64,000 nucleotides of DNA, taken from the NCBI GenBank assembly GCA_020629955.1, contig JAHDCI010000003.1, positions 1 through 64,000 of the forward strand, given 5' to 3'. The notes under the pieces are model-generated. The model was given only the letters and a program-made list of their open reading frames with translations. It searched no databases and had not been told where the DNA came from. Source of the stretch: Myxococcota bacterium (GTDB lineage: Bacteria > Myxococcota_A > Polyangia > Polyangiales > Houyiibacteriaceae). Within the stretch, counting starts at the first letter, position 1; each line of letters begins with the position of its first letter. Below are positions 1 through 10,079 of this stretch, piece by piece. The translations under genes were made by a program, and so were the position numbers.

Positions 1-49
1 CGCTAGTTTTGGGAACTAGAAGTCGTCGGTTCGAATCCGGCCACCCCGA
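1..49 (+). tRNA. tRNA-Pro(UGG), 3' part only (5' part lies outside the window)
   Basis: Anticodon arm CTAGT-TTTGGGA-ACTAG (anticodon TGG), T-arm GTCGG-TTCGAAT-CCGGC, acceptor CACCCCG + A. Confidence 0.85.
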
Positions 50-63
50 CCCAGTTAAATAGG
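5..63. repeat. Direct repeat, left copy (putative attL core in tRNA-Pro 3' half)
   Basis: Identical to 5814-5872 except one base (T56/C5865). Confidence 0.9.
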
Positions 64-64
64 C

Positions 65-250
65 CTAAACGACCTCAACGGAACCCGGCTCAAAATCCCG
101 TCCACCCCGCTGTCCACCCCTCTCAGGGTGGGATTCACCCCGAACGAGGGTCACTATCGAAGCCATCGCCTCGCGCTTCTCGCCGAGCTCCACGGCGTCG
201 TAGTGCTCTGACATCTGATCCGTGACGTGTCCGACGATCGATTTCTGAAC
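65..250 (-). pseudogene. Tyrosine recombinase (phage-type integrase) C-terminal remnant
   Basis: Minus-strand ORF 65..316 contains TVQKSIVGHVTDQMSEHYDAVELGEKREAM, typical of the C-terminal (Tyr nucleophile) region of tyrosine integrases; the catalytic core upstream is missing. Confidence 0.65.
100..120. other. Candidate integrase arm-type sites, left (GTCCACCCCgctGTCCACCCC)
   Basis: Same paired motif with the same 12-nt period at 5701-5721. Confidence 0.5.
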
Positions 251-566
251 CGTCTTGTTCGTCCTGCAATCCTTCCTTCCGGTACCGAACGACGCAGGAC
301 CGAAGGAGCTACCCACGCCCGAGGAACGCGCCCTTGCGTTCGTGGAACGGCTCGAACGAGAGAGAATGAAACGACGATCGGCTCTGGATTAAACACCCGC
401 GGTGGCGGCATTGCGCAGGGACTGAACCACGGTCCCAAACGCGTCGAGCCTCGCGTTGTGATCGGAGGTCGCGTCAACGTCGTTCGGAGAATCGAGGTGA
501 GCGCCAACATTGTTCGTTTCGTCGAACGCCGCGCTTCGATCTCCAGGACCGGGAGAAGGTGAAGAG

Positions 567-881
567 ATGAACAAACCACAACCGAAAGCGCTCCGAGACT
601 GGCTCGCCGGCGATGTTTCCCCGAACCGGCCGCGGCAAGAGATGTATCTCCGGCCCGGCATCGCGCCTCTCGCGAAGCGGCTCGCTTGCCGTAGGTCGTC
701 GCCGCACGTGCCCGACGAATGCCCCATCTTGGGCGTTGCGCTCTCCCGCGAGGCTGGCTCGCCGCACTTCCCGGAGAGCGTTCGCGGCTTCTGGATGAGC
801 CGGCTGGCGGCGACGATCGTCAAAGCGAACGTGACAGTCGAAGAGCTCGAGCGAACGATCGCGTACCTGCGGACTCGTTGA
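567..881 (+). CDS. Hypothetical protein (island cargo)
   Basis: ORF with ATG at 567 after a purine-rich stretch. Confidence 0.45.
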   Translation: MNKPQPKALRDWLAGDVSPNRPRQEMYLRPGIAPLAKRLACRRSSPHVPDECPILGVALSREAGSPHFPESVRGFWMSRLAATIVKANVTVEELERTIAYLRTR

Positions 882-927
882 GCGCCCGGTCTTGCACCTA
901 GGAGAGTGTGCGTGATATCCCGGAACA

Positions 928-3565
928 ATGGGAAATCTAGGTGGGCGGGCTTCGTTGCCCTGTGTTTTGACGTTGTTGCTGGGCCTCGCGTGCGATCCAG
1001 GGACCGACTTCGACCCGATTCAAATCGCGGACTCGAATGAATGTTCTGAAGGGATTCGAGCCGAGGAGTGCGTTCGGGTTCCTCCGCGCGGTGGCTCGAT
1101 TCCCGTCGAGATCGACGGGCAAATGGGGGATAGAGAATATTGGGGGGCGGTTGAACTCCCTGTCACAAGTGTGTCCCTCCAGCGGGCAAGCCGAATGTTC
1201 GTGCTACTCGAAGATGAGACCCAGACGTTGCGAGTCTTCCTTGACCAAATCGCTGTTGAACTAAACTCGACAGAGCTCTTTATCGTCTTCGACCACAAAC
1301 GATTCGAAAACGCTTCTCCGTTGTTCGGCACGGAGGACCGTCGGCTGGTGGCAAACGTGGACACCGGCAACGTTCAAATGGAAGAACTCTCCGATGGGGG
1401 CATTTGGGGGCCGACAGCCGAACCGTTCGACGCAGTCGCTTCCTGCTTCGATGATGTAACGGAGAACCTGACACGTTGTTCCATCGAGCTCGCGATCCCT
1501 CTCCCTGAATCAGCTTTCGTCGCACCAACAGCGGACACTTTGCCCGGAATCGGCCTGGGTGTGTTCGACGACGCTTTCTTGACGGGCCAACCCGAGGAAC
1601 TCGCCGATACAGAGGGGGCCGCCGCAATCGATCGCCGGTCTTTGACAACTCTCCTCTTCGGTCGACCTCAGGGTGTTCCGCTGTCGATTATGTCGTGGAA
1701 CGTCGCCCGGTGGGGTGAAGGGCTAGAAGCTTCGATCACGCAGGACCCCTTCGGCGACGTTCCTCTTGCATCCATCGCAGCAACGATGGTCCCGCACGAT
1801 ATTGTCATGGTCCGAGCTCTGGGGGCGTGCGGACGCGGATGCGCTTTTGGAAGAGGCGAACGCGCAACGCGCCCTCGCTGGGTTGCCGGAGTTCCACCTG
1901 GTCGGGCCAGCTTCTCGGTCTCCTCTTGCGATCGAAGAGATTGGACTTGCGCCCCTTGGAGATCCTGATGCCGGACTCTTTATCTTCTCGCGATTTGAGG
2001 TGATGGACCAAGGATTCCGGATTTACGATCGGTGCCGCGGCGAGGACTGCTTGAAGCCCAAAGGGATTCAGTGGGCCCGTCTCCGGTTGCGCGGGCAGGA
2101 CGCCATCCCGGAGAGTTGCCTCGCCGATCGGGCGAAAGATGGTGGATGCCCGCCCGAAGCGACCGACGAAGCTTACGTAGATGTCTTCAACACGCATCTT
2201 CAAGCCACCGGACCTTTGCTCTGCAACGATGGTGTAGATGCCTCCGCGTTCCTTCTCGAACTGTGCGCCGGAAATGCTTTAATCCCGCCCGGGCTCTGTG
2301 AGTCGCTGAGCCCTATCGCAAAGGGACTCGCGAGCTCCTGTAACGTCGTAAGTGATGAAGAGGTCAGGCAGTCGCAACTTGAGCAACTACGCGAGTTCGT
2401 CGCATCGGTCGTCGACGAGGGATCCGACCAACCTGCGATTCTGGGCGGCGATTATAACATCGACGGGCGAACGCTGACGATTGCTGAAGAGGAATACGCC
2501 GGCATGCTCGATGACGTGCTCGGCCGCGATCTCGAGACAACTGACGACTTGATTTCCACTGCGCCAGAGGCGTTTTCCTGGGATATCGATCACAGCGACC
2601 TGGCGCGAGAAGAACCTCAATACGATTGGGAGCGATGCGGGCACGGGACGTCCCATGGAACAGAGTTGCAAATCGGTCAGAATCCCTTCGCTGATGGTTC
2701 CTTCCCCAGTGCTCTCGACCCTGACTGCCCAGCATGGGAATGCGATGTTGCTGGCGATGAAGCACACGAACGGCTTGACTATTTGTTCGTTCGTCCACCC
2801 GCAGCGCGAGAGGATGGCGATCCTCCGGGATACTTCCTCGCCCGCACCCTCGATGCCGCTCCTCTTTGGCTGCCGCTTTGGCCGACAGATGCCCCGGACG
2901 GAGACCGTTCACATCTTTGCGCACAGGCTGCCACAGAGGAGGAAGGGATTCCGAGCGACTTTCCGCGCATCAGTGACCACCGGCCAATCGTGACGGAGCT
3001 TGAGTTCCTCACGCTTCGGCACCCCGGACGCTTCCACCCAGCGTGGAATCACACCGTGCGGTCCAGGGTCACAAGCGTGACGCTGACGAATGAACCCGAT
3101 TGCTTCCTCGACCTCTGCGGGCCGAGAGATCCATTTGTGGAGTTTGAGGGATGGGCAACCGACGCGGGAACCGGTCTTCCAGTACCTTCTCCAGGCATTC
3201 GAGCTCTGGCGTCTTGCGACAACCGAGACGCTGGTTCGCTCGTCGCCGCGGATAACGAGTGTATGGATCCGTGGTTCCTGACCCAACGAGCGCCAGCGGG
3301 CGCGTACACGCAACACAGTGTGACTTGGCGACTTTTCGATTCAGATACAGGTTTCGACGACGAGATCGTCACCATAGACGGCACCTATCACCCACGATTG
3401 CAAGTTAACTGGGACACTTCGATGTTTGAAGTGTACGCAGACGGTGAAGTCCCAGAAACTGCACGATATGAAGCGGGGCTTCGAACGAGCGACCCGCTTC
3501 GTTGGTGCTCGTCCATTCAATCTCCAAGTTTTTGCGTTGAGACTTCCCTGGAGGAACAACGGTGA
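928..3565 (+). pseudogene. Endonuclease/exonuclease/phosphatase-family lipoprotein, frameshifted near 1805-1825
   Basis: N-terminal part in ORF 928..1968 (lipobox-like LLLGLACD, IMSWNVARWG), remainder in another frame in ORF 1766..3565 (FNTHLQA, GGDYNIDG, SDHRPI). Confidence 0.7.
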
Positions 3566-4866
3566 AGGCCATCGCACCGCTGTTGCTCGTGGTGCTTACC
3601 GCGTGCGACTGCTCGATGAGCCACGAACTCGATGGTGGCTCCGATGGGGGGCGAGATGCAGGAGTCGATGGCGCGGATGCCACCGAGCCCCTCGACGCAC
3701 AGGTCGACAGCGATGCGAGCTCGCCCGATGCCGACGCCGACGCCGATACAGGAACTCCCCCGACTTGCTCGGAAGAAGAGATCGAGTTTGGATGGATTCG
3801 CGCAGACGAGTTTCCTTTGAGTCAAGATGTGAGCGATTTCCTTGTGATCGGAGATGAGGCCGTCGTGACGGGAGGTGACTTCCGAATGGGCCCGGATATC
3901 TTGGCCTATTCCATTGATTCGGGAGAATGGAGAGTTGTTGCCGAGGGCAGAGCCCGAAACGAGGCCGCATCCACAATCGAAGGAAATCGGATACTCCTCA
4001 CTGGCGGAGGAGGGCGAAGAGGTCGGGAAACAATAGACGGTTTCAGCACAGACCGGGCCGAGGTCTACGAAGATGGGGCCGTCACTACTGTTACGAATAT
4101 GGGGTTGTCCCGCGGGAATCATGAGTCGGTGACCTTGGACGACGGGCAGGTCTTGGTTGCAGGTGGCTGGAGCTGGGCTAGCCGTCGAGAACCCAGCGAA
4201 GTTACGGGGACATGTGAGCTCTATAACGTCGAGTCGGATGCGTGGCGTTTCGTTGCAAGCCTCAACGACCCTCGTTGGAGTCACTCGCTCACGATGCTTT
4301 CAGACGGGAGGGTTCTGGCGATTGGCGGCCTCCAAGGGCAGGACGAAAGCGTCGTGCACCTCGACAGCGCGGAGGTCTACGATCCGGCGACAGACCGTTG
4401 GGAGCGCACCGGTTCGATGTCAACGGGCCGCGCCTACCACGAGGCGCTGCTCCTTCCATCGGGGCGAGTCCTTGTCGTAGGTGGGCAACGAGCTCGCACC
4501 GAGACGCTTGCTTCGGCGGAGATCTGGGACCCAGCGACCGGTGAGTTCTCACCGACGGCATCGCTCCCCTTGTCCGCCGAAGACATGGCCTCGGTCACAT
4601 TGCCCGATGGTCGGATTGTCGTCGCCGGCGGGGTACACTTTGAAGATGATGGCGACGGCTACGGCCTGGCCACGGTGCACCTCTTCGACGAACGTGCTGA
4701 TTGCTGGCAGTCAATGTCCAGTTTGTCGGTTCCGCGCGGCGCATTCGGAATGGTCCTCTTGCCGGATGGGCACCTTATGGCTGCGGGCGGATTGATCGCT
4801 GACTTCGAGCTCAACCGGGTCACCGAGATCAGCTCGCACCCGATCGACCTCATCCTCGCGGAGTAG
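3562..4866 (+). CDS. Kelch-repeat lipoprotein with Asp/Gly-rich linker
   Basis: Lipobox LLVVLTAC; low-complexity DGGSDGGRDAGVDGADA; repeated AEVYDPATDRWERTGSM...VLVVGG kelch blades. Confidence 0.85.
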   Translation: MKAIAPLLLVVLTACDCSMSHELDGGSDGGRDAGVDGADATEPLDAQVDSDASSPDADADADTGTPPTCSEEEIEFGWIRADEFPLSQDVSDFLVIGDEAVVTGGDFRMGPDILAYSIDSGEWRVVAEGRARNEAASTIEGNRILLTGGGGRRGRETIDGFSTDRAEVYEDGAVTTVTNMGLSRGNHESVTLDDGQVLVAGGWSWASRREPSEVTGTCELYNVESDAWRFVASLNDPRWSHSLTMLSDGRVLAIGGLQGQDESVVHLDSAEVYDPATDRWERTGSMSTGRAYHEALLLPSGRVLVVGGQRARTETLASAEIWDPATGEFSPTASLPLSAEDMASVTLPDGRIVVAGGVHFEDDGDGYGLATVHLFDERADCWQSMSSLSVPRGAFGMVLLPDGHLMAAGGLIADFELNRVTEISSHPIDLILAE

Positions 4867-4941
4867 CTTCGCGCCGCCTCGTCCGCTGCTACCCTGTTGC
4901 CGCAATCCCGATGATTATCAGTGGGAAGGAAAGGGGTGGAG

Positions 4942-5670
4942 CTAGAGCTTCTCAACTATTCGTCGCGGACGGTTCTCGTGTGCTCGAAGTTCTTTCTCAA
5001 TCGCATCACACAGTCTGCGCGCTTCCAAGGCATGCTCGGCGAAGAAAGCTTGGACTGGGGTCGTGTTGCCGAGTCCCGTCTCGACGCGAGCCATGACATC
5101 TGGCCATCTTCCTTCAGAGCACTTCGCGCTTCCTAGCTCTGTCCATCGTTGTAGCTCTGCTCTCGCAGCTAGCAGGTTTGCCTGAATCTGTGCGCGATGA
5201 TGTCGGTCTGCGGCTTGGCTCGCATGGAAGATCTCAAAGACGAGCGATTGAGTTTGGAGAGCCTGTTCGTTAAGAGCGCCAACTTGCTGGGTCATGGCTG
5301 CAGCCTGACTCGCAAGGGACTCGGCTTGCTTCGCGAGCTCTCGCCTATTCTCTCTCAACTCCTGACGTTGAAGCCGAAGCTCCTTGCGTTGCAAGAACAC
5401 CGAGAGCACTGCAGCCCCCAGCGCGAGAGCGGAGATAACCCCAACGATTGGTGCGAACGAATCACCGAATGCGCCTCGGTTTTGCACGCTGTCGGGATAC
5501 ACCCACCACGAAATTGCCTGACCTACAGCCATGAAAACGAGCGTTGCTGCGAACGCAACGCCCATCCACTTCCACACGTTGACGTCCTTGTCTTCGGCTA
5601 GCCGCTCAGATTGGGTGGTTCTTTCGGCTTTCGGCGTCGAGGTTTTCGCGTTCTTATCTGGCTGGTTCAC
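4942..5670 (-). CDS. Two-TM membrane protein with coiled coil (FGDSF...LQRKELRLQRQELRENRREL)
   Basis: Two hydrophobic segments then heptad-like Leu/Gln/Arg region; resembles the N-terminal module of putative AbiC-type proteins. Confidence 0.7.
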   Translation of the reverse strand: MNQPDKNAKTSTPKAERTTQSERLAEDKDVNVWKWMGVAFAATLVFMAVGQAISWWVYPDSVQNRGAFGDSFAPIVGVISALALGAAVLSVFLQRKELRLQRQELRENRRELAKQAESLASQAAAMTQQVGALNEQALQTQSLVFEIFHASQAADRHHRAQIQANLLAARAELQRWTELGSAKCSEGRWPDVMARVETGLGNTTPVQAFFAEHALEARRLCDAIEKELRAHENRPRRIVEKL

Positions 5671-5700
5671 CGCGTCGAGCTAAGTCGGAGCGTCGATTCT

Positions 5701-5721
5701 GTCCACCCCTCCGTCCACCCC
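5701..5721. other. Candidate integrase arm-type sites, right (GTCCACCCCtccGTCCACCCC)
   Basis: See 100-120. Confidence 0.5.
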
Positions 5722-5813
5722 TGAAACGCGAAAACACAGGCTGGCATGCGACGTTCGGGGACGTTTTCGCCTGTGTTTTCAACGTTTGCCCAATGGTTGG
5801 TAGGGGCTGATTC

Positions 5814-5872
5814 AGTTTTGGGAACTAGAAGTCGTCGGTTCGAATCCGGCCACCCCGACCCAGTCAAATAGG
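5814..5872. repeat. Direct repeat, right copy (putative attR; tRNA-Pro 3' fragment)
   Basis: 51 bp identical to 5-55, then T/C, then AAATAGG; upstream anticodon-stem half is not complementary, so this copy is a fragment. Confidence 0.9.
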
Positions 5873-6267
5873 AAGATTGTCAATCCAGGCCCAGGCCAAC
5901 AATCTCTCTGTTCCTATTCGACTGAGCCAAAGACGCTCAGAGCCGACTGCGCCATTTTACGAGTGTACTTTTGCCAAGGTCGGTATCCGTCCTGGTGTGT
6001 TCGTTCACGACGCTTACCGTTCCTCGCGCTCGGATTTTGGGGATTCGTTTGCGATTTCCGCGCTGACCTCTGCCTTCTTGTTTCGAAATCGTGCAGAGCC
6101 AAAAACAACGTTTCGCGGCGTGCGACGGTGCGAGACTCTTCCGAAAAGGAGCGAGTCTTTTCGGTTGGCGAACGACCTGAAACGGTTCTCCGCTCTTCCT
6201 CGTCGAGCTCGGCGTGTTTGTTGCTCAAGAAGGAAGGCACGACCCGCTTCGATCGTATGAAGACGTC

Positions 6268-7347
6268 ATGACAGGAGAGCATCCATTCCAACCATTCGTT
6301 GAGCGACTCGAAGCGGCGGGAGAGCCGTATGAGTTGAAGTTGGCGAAGACACCGTCAAAAGCTGCGGAGAAGCGATTTCGTAAGGCGTGTCCTGACCAGA
6401 TTCGGTTACTCGATTCCATGGATGGTGTTTGGGGAGCGCGGCTGTCTTGGCGAGATGGCGATATGCGCTTCTCGACTCTCAAGGGTGGGGCTGACGATGG
6501 GCGGATTCTGCTATCAAACTCCGCTTACCAAGGCGTCTTCTTGTATCTTTATGGGACGGCCGAAGGCCTCGTCGTCGAGGTCAAGACCTCTCAAGAGACG
6601 CGCACATTTCCATTTCCGGGAGATGTTGATGACTACATCGCGCACGGCGTTCGGTATGGCGGCGCACCCTTATGGCAGCTGATCACGATTGGTCTCGTAC
6701 CAGAACGGGTTGGGGCGAGTCTCGAACTGGAACTTGCAGATGTCCTCGCGGGGAGGAGCTCCGATTGGAGCGATTACATTGAGCGTTTTCGAGGAGGGTG
6801 GTGGCCGAAAAAGCGTCCTTTCATCAACGGTTACCGTCTTGCGACCCCGTTTCAAATCTCCTCTTCGTTGATGGGGGTTGACGTGCCCACGGCGCTGGCG
6901 CGCTTCTATACAACGCTGCTCAGCGCAGGCTATCCGAAGAACCGATATGCACACGAGCTATCGATTGGTTGGAAGCACGGACAATGGCGCCTGCCTACGT
7001 TCTACGAGTTGCTCAGTGCCCCTCGGGCAAGCAGAGTCTTAAAAAACGCCTGTCGGCCTGAGCATCACGAGTTGTTACATCTCGTTCGGGCGGAGGACGA
7101 CGTGTTCGTGGATCTGGAAAACGAAGGTCTGTTCGTCTGGGATCATAGCCAAAGAGAGATGCGCCGGATCACGCTGTCTCTTGATGGGTTCTTTCAACGT
7201 CTGATCGCCTGTGGGGGGATCAATGGGTGGGTGTTTGAGTTCACGGAAGATGCCGAATCGCGGCGTGCGTCAAGCGAGGTCGTTCCGGTCCTGAAGAGAG
7301 TGGTGCCGGACCTCGACAAATTTCTGGATGACCAGGGTTCGCTCTAA
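6268..7347 (+). CDS. Hypothetical protein
   Basis: Long ORF, ATG at 6268. Confidence 0.65.
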   Translation: MTGEHPFQPFVERLEAAGEPYELKLAKTPSKAAEKRFRKACPDQIRLLDSMDGVWGARLSWRDGDMRFSTLKGGADDGRILLSNSAYQGVFLYLYGTAEGLVVEVKTSQETRTFPFPGDVDDYIAHGVRYGGAPLWQLITIGLVPERVGASLELELADVLAGRSSDWSDYIERFRGGWWPKKRPFINGYRLATPFQISSSLMGVDVPTALARFYTTLLSAGYPKNRYAHELSIGWKHGQWRLPTFYELLSAPRASRVLKNACRPEHHELLHLVRAEDDVFVDLENEGLFVWDHSQREMRRITLSLDGFFQRLIACGGINGWVFEFTEDAESRRASSEVVPVLKRVVPDLDKFLDDQGSL

Positions 7348-7421
7348 CGAGCCCGTGCTACGTCGTCCAAAATCGTTTCTTCGCCCAATCGGAAAAGTGG
7401 AAAGATTTGGCGTCGGTTTAA

Positions 7422-7901
7422 ATGTTATTCATTGGAGACGGCGTGCGATTTCGGTTCGGGGTAGAGGATTATCGGTCCCTGCGGCATGTGCGCCTCGGTG
7501 ATTTTTCGCAGTTTGGTTGGGGGCCGGACGAGCTGCGGCGACGGGGGGGGGCGCTGCGGGCCATCGAAGACGCTCTCTGTTTGGACATCGGGCTTTCGGA
7601 GTTCGAAGCTTTCAGGCTTTTGACCTTCGATGAACGTCTCGCTGCGGAGTGGATGGAGCCGTGGGGAATTTTCTACGCCGACAAGGAGCCGCATCGCGTA
7701 GATTGGTCGTGGGCCAGCGGTGGGCTTGCGCCCGATGAACAACAGGTCCGCGAACGCGCCGTGTTCGTGCATTCGTTTTTCCACGGCATGTGGATCACGT
7801 TGAGCGCGCAGCCCTACCTCGCGACGCGTTTGGAGGCGAAGCTTGTGGAGCGGCTCGTTGCGGCCGGAGCCGTCCTCGAAAGAGAAGACGGCCCCTGGTA
7901 G
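7422..7901 (+). CDS. Hypothetical protein
   Basis: ORF of 159 aa. Confidence 0.55.
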   Translation: MLFIGDGVRFRFGVEDYRSLRHVRLGDFSQFGWGPDELRRRGGALRAIEDALCLDIGLSEFEAFRLLTFDERLAAEWMEPWGIFYADKEPHRVDWSWASGGLAPDEQQVRERAVFVHSFFHGMWITLSAQPYLATRLEAKLVERLVAAGAVLEREDGPW

Positions 7902-8025
7902 AAGAAGAAACCGCCGCCGAGCGCTGGGTTTTGGGCAGCGATGGGCAGAGTTTTCAATGACGCACATCGCACAACCCCGCCGGGTTTTGTTCCGCCCCAA
8001 ACGTGGTAGGCTTCGCCTTGTGGAG

Positions 8026-8892
8026 ATGAACATCAGACGCACCCGCGTTCCGACGCCGGCCAAGCCCGAGGTTCGTGGCGGGGTTGTGGTGGCCGATCGC
8101 TACCGCATCGATGGTGTGCTCGGCGAAGGCAAGATGGGGCGCGTCTTCGAGGCGATAGAGCTCGAAACCCTCAACCGAGTCGCATTAAAGGTTTCCTACC
8201 TTGGGAGCGGCGATGAGCCGTTTCAGCGATTTCTCCGGGAAGTGGAGATCACTCGCTCGGTTCGTCACCCAAACGTTGTGCGGATCTTGGATGCGGGACG
8301 CACCGACGATCAGCACGGGTTCATTACGCTCGAACTGCTCGAGGGGCGCACGCTTCAAGAGGCGCTCCATGACGGTGAAGACGTACCGAAGGAGCTTCTC
8401 CTTCAACAGCTTCTCGACGCGCTCGTCGCGTGCCACGATGTGGGCGTTGTCCACCGCGATATTACGCCGAAGAATATTTTCATGACGGTCCGATTCGGAC
8501 GCATGGCGGCGGTGCTCATCGACTTTGGTCTCGGAAAACCGGTCGGCGGGTCGCGGATGACGGACCCCGATGATCTGCTTGGGGTGCCCACGTACCTAAC
8601 GCCCGAACAGGTGCTCGGTGAGGATGTTGACGCACGAGCCGATATCTACGGCTTTGGGGTCGTGGCGCACGAGCTGCTCAGTGGCACTCGACTTTTCCAG
8701 GCGGAAGAGACCCACGCGGTCTTGCAGAAGGTTCTTGAGGAAGTCCCACCACGGCTCGACACTGTCGCACCTGGAGTCTCGTCGGCGCTCGCGGACCTCG
8801 TCGCGCGCTGTCTCGAAAAAGCGGCCTCAGCGCGCTTCGCAGATTCCCGGGAGCTTCGCGAAGCGTGGCGCGCCGCAACGGCCGCGAACTAG
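8026..8892 (+). CDS. Serine/threonine protein kinase
   Basis: GEGKMGRVFEA, VALKVS, HRDITPKN, DFGLGKP, GVPTYLTPEQ. Confidence 0.92.
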   Translation: MNIRRTRVPTPAKPEVRGGVVVADRYRIDGVLGEGKMGRVFEAIELETLNRVALKVSYLGSGDEPFQRFLREVEITRSVRHPNVVRILDAGRTDDQHGFITLELLEGRTLQEALHDGEDVPKELLLQQLLDALVACHDVGVVHRDITPKNIFMTVRFGRMAAVLIDFGLGKPVGGSRMTDPDDLLGVPTYLTPEQVLGEDVDARADIYGFGVVAHELLSGTRLFQAEETHAVLQKVLEEVPPRLDTVAPGVSSALADLVARCLEKAASARFADSRELREAWRAATAAN

Positions 8893-9086
8893 GTTATATG
8901 GGGCGCACATCGCGTGCGCCGCTGCATATGCGCGCCGGTCGCACGTTCCTAATGATTTGTAATCATTGGGTAAAATGGCCTGTCGAAAAAATGTGAAAAA
9001 AAGATCGGGAAAATGTCGATCGGGGAATCCTCGAGTCGTCATGGAGGTGAGCGCGGAAATGTTTCGCGCCGGAAAAGGAACCTCCC

Positions 9087-9602
9087 ATGATCAAAATCGC
9101 TCTCATCGTTAGCTCTGCTCTCCTCCTCCTCACACTCCTTGCTGCCTTCGTATTGCCCGCGCGTCGCACCGTCCGGCGCGAGCGGATTGTTTCCGCCTCA
9201 CCTGCGGCAATTAGCGAACTGCTTCGCTCTCCTCGCGCGTTTCAGCGCATCAACCCCTACAAGGACACCGACCCGACGCTCTCGATCGAGTTCTTTGGAC
9301 AGCCTGAAGGGGAGGGCGCTGGTTTCCGTTTCGACGGCGCCGAGGGCAGCGGAACGCAGACGATTCGTACCTGCTCCGAGAGCGAGGTCGTCGTCGATAT
9401 CGACCTCGGAGCGATGGGCCAGCCCGTGACCACCTACCAGTGGGAAGAAGTGGACGGCGGAACCGCTGTCTCTTGGACCACGGAACTTCGCTTCGGTCAC
9501 AACCCGTTGCAGCGCGTTTTTGGGATTTTCGCCGACGGGATGCTCGGTGAGGTCTACGAGCGCGGCTTGCAGAATCTCGACACGGCCCTCGCTGGCGCCT
9601 GA
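9087..9602 (+). CDS. SRPBCC-family (polyketide cyclase-like) protein
   Basis: N-terminal TM, ERIVSASPAAISELL..., GFRFDG, TAVSWTTEL, FGIFADGMLG. Confidence 0.8.
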   Translation: MIKIALIVSSALLLLTLLAAFVLPARRTVRRERIVSASPAAISELLRSPRAFQRINPYKDTDPTLSIEFFGQPEGEGAGFRFDGAEGSGTQTIRTCSESEVVVDIDLGAMGQPVTTYQWEEVDGGTAVSWTTELRFGHNPLQRVFGIFADGMLGEVYERGLQNLDTALAGA

Positions 9603-9707
9603 ACCGCTGGGCGCGAAGAGACGCTTCGCGCTTTCTCATTCTCACAATCTCGATACACTTCCCCCACATCAAATCCGGGGCGCACGCTTGCTCCGGTTCG
9701 AAACAAC

Positions 9708-10079
9708 ATGCGTTATACCTTCCTACTTTATTCCGACCCTTCCGACTTCAAAGACGTGACCGAAGAAGAGATGCAGCAGCAGCTCGAGGTCTTCGGCCGC
9801 TATATTGCGGACCTGCAAACCGCCGGTGTGTTTGTCGATACGGATTGGCTTCAGCCGGCGATGACGGCGACCAGCGTCTCGCTGAAGACAGGCTCCAAGC
9901 AGATTCAGGATGGTCCTTTCGCCGAGACCAAAGAGACCCTGGGCGGCTACTTCGTCGTGGATGTCCCCGACCTGGACGCCGCGCTCGCCTGGGCAGCAAA
10001 ATGCCCAGCGGCACACTATGGAACGGTTGAAGTTCGTGCGTCCGCCATGCCGGAAGGCGGAAACCCTCACGCCTCGTGA
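9708..10079 (+). CDS. YCII/DGPF-domain protein
   Basis: MRYTFLLYSD..., IQDGPFAETKETLGGYFVVDVPDLDAALAWA. Confidence 0.9.
   Translation: MRYTFLLYSDPSDFKDVTEEEMQQQLEVFGRYIADLQTAGVFVDTDWLQPAMTATSVSLKTGSKQIQDGPFAETKETLGGYFVVDVPDLDAALAWAAKCPAAHYGTVEVRASAMPEGGNPHAS

Noticed and set aside
8902-8920. GGCGCAC-atcgc-GTGCGCC hairpin after the Ser/Thr kinase gene as a terminator
   Set aside because: Strong stem but no T-run follows, so not called as a terminator.
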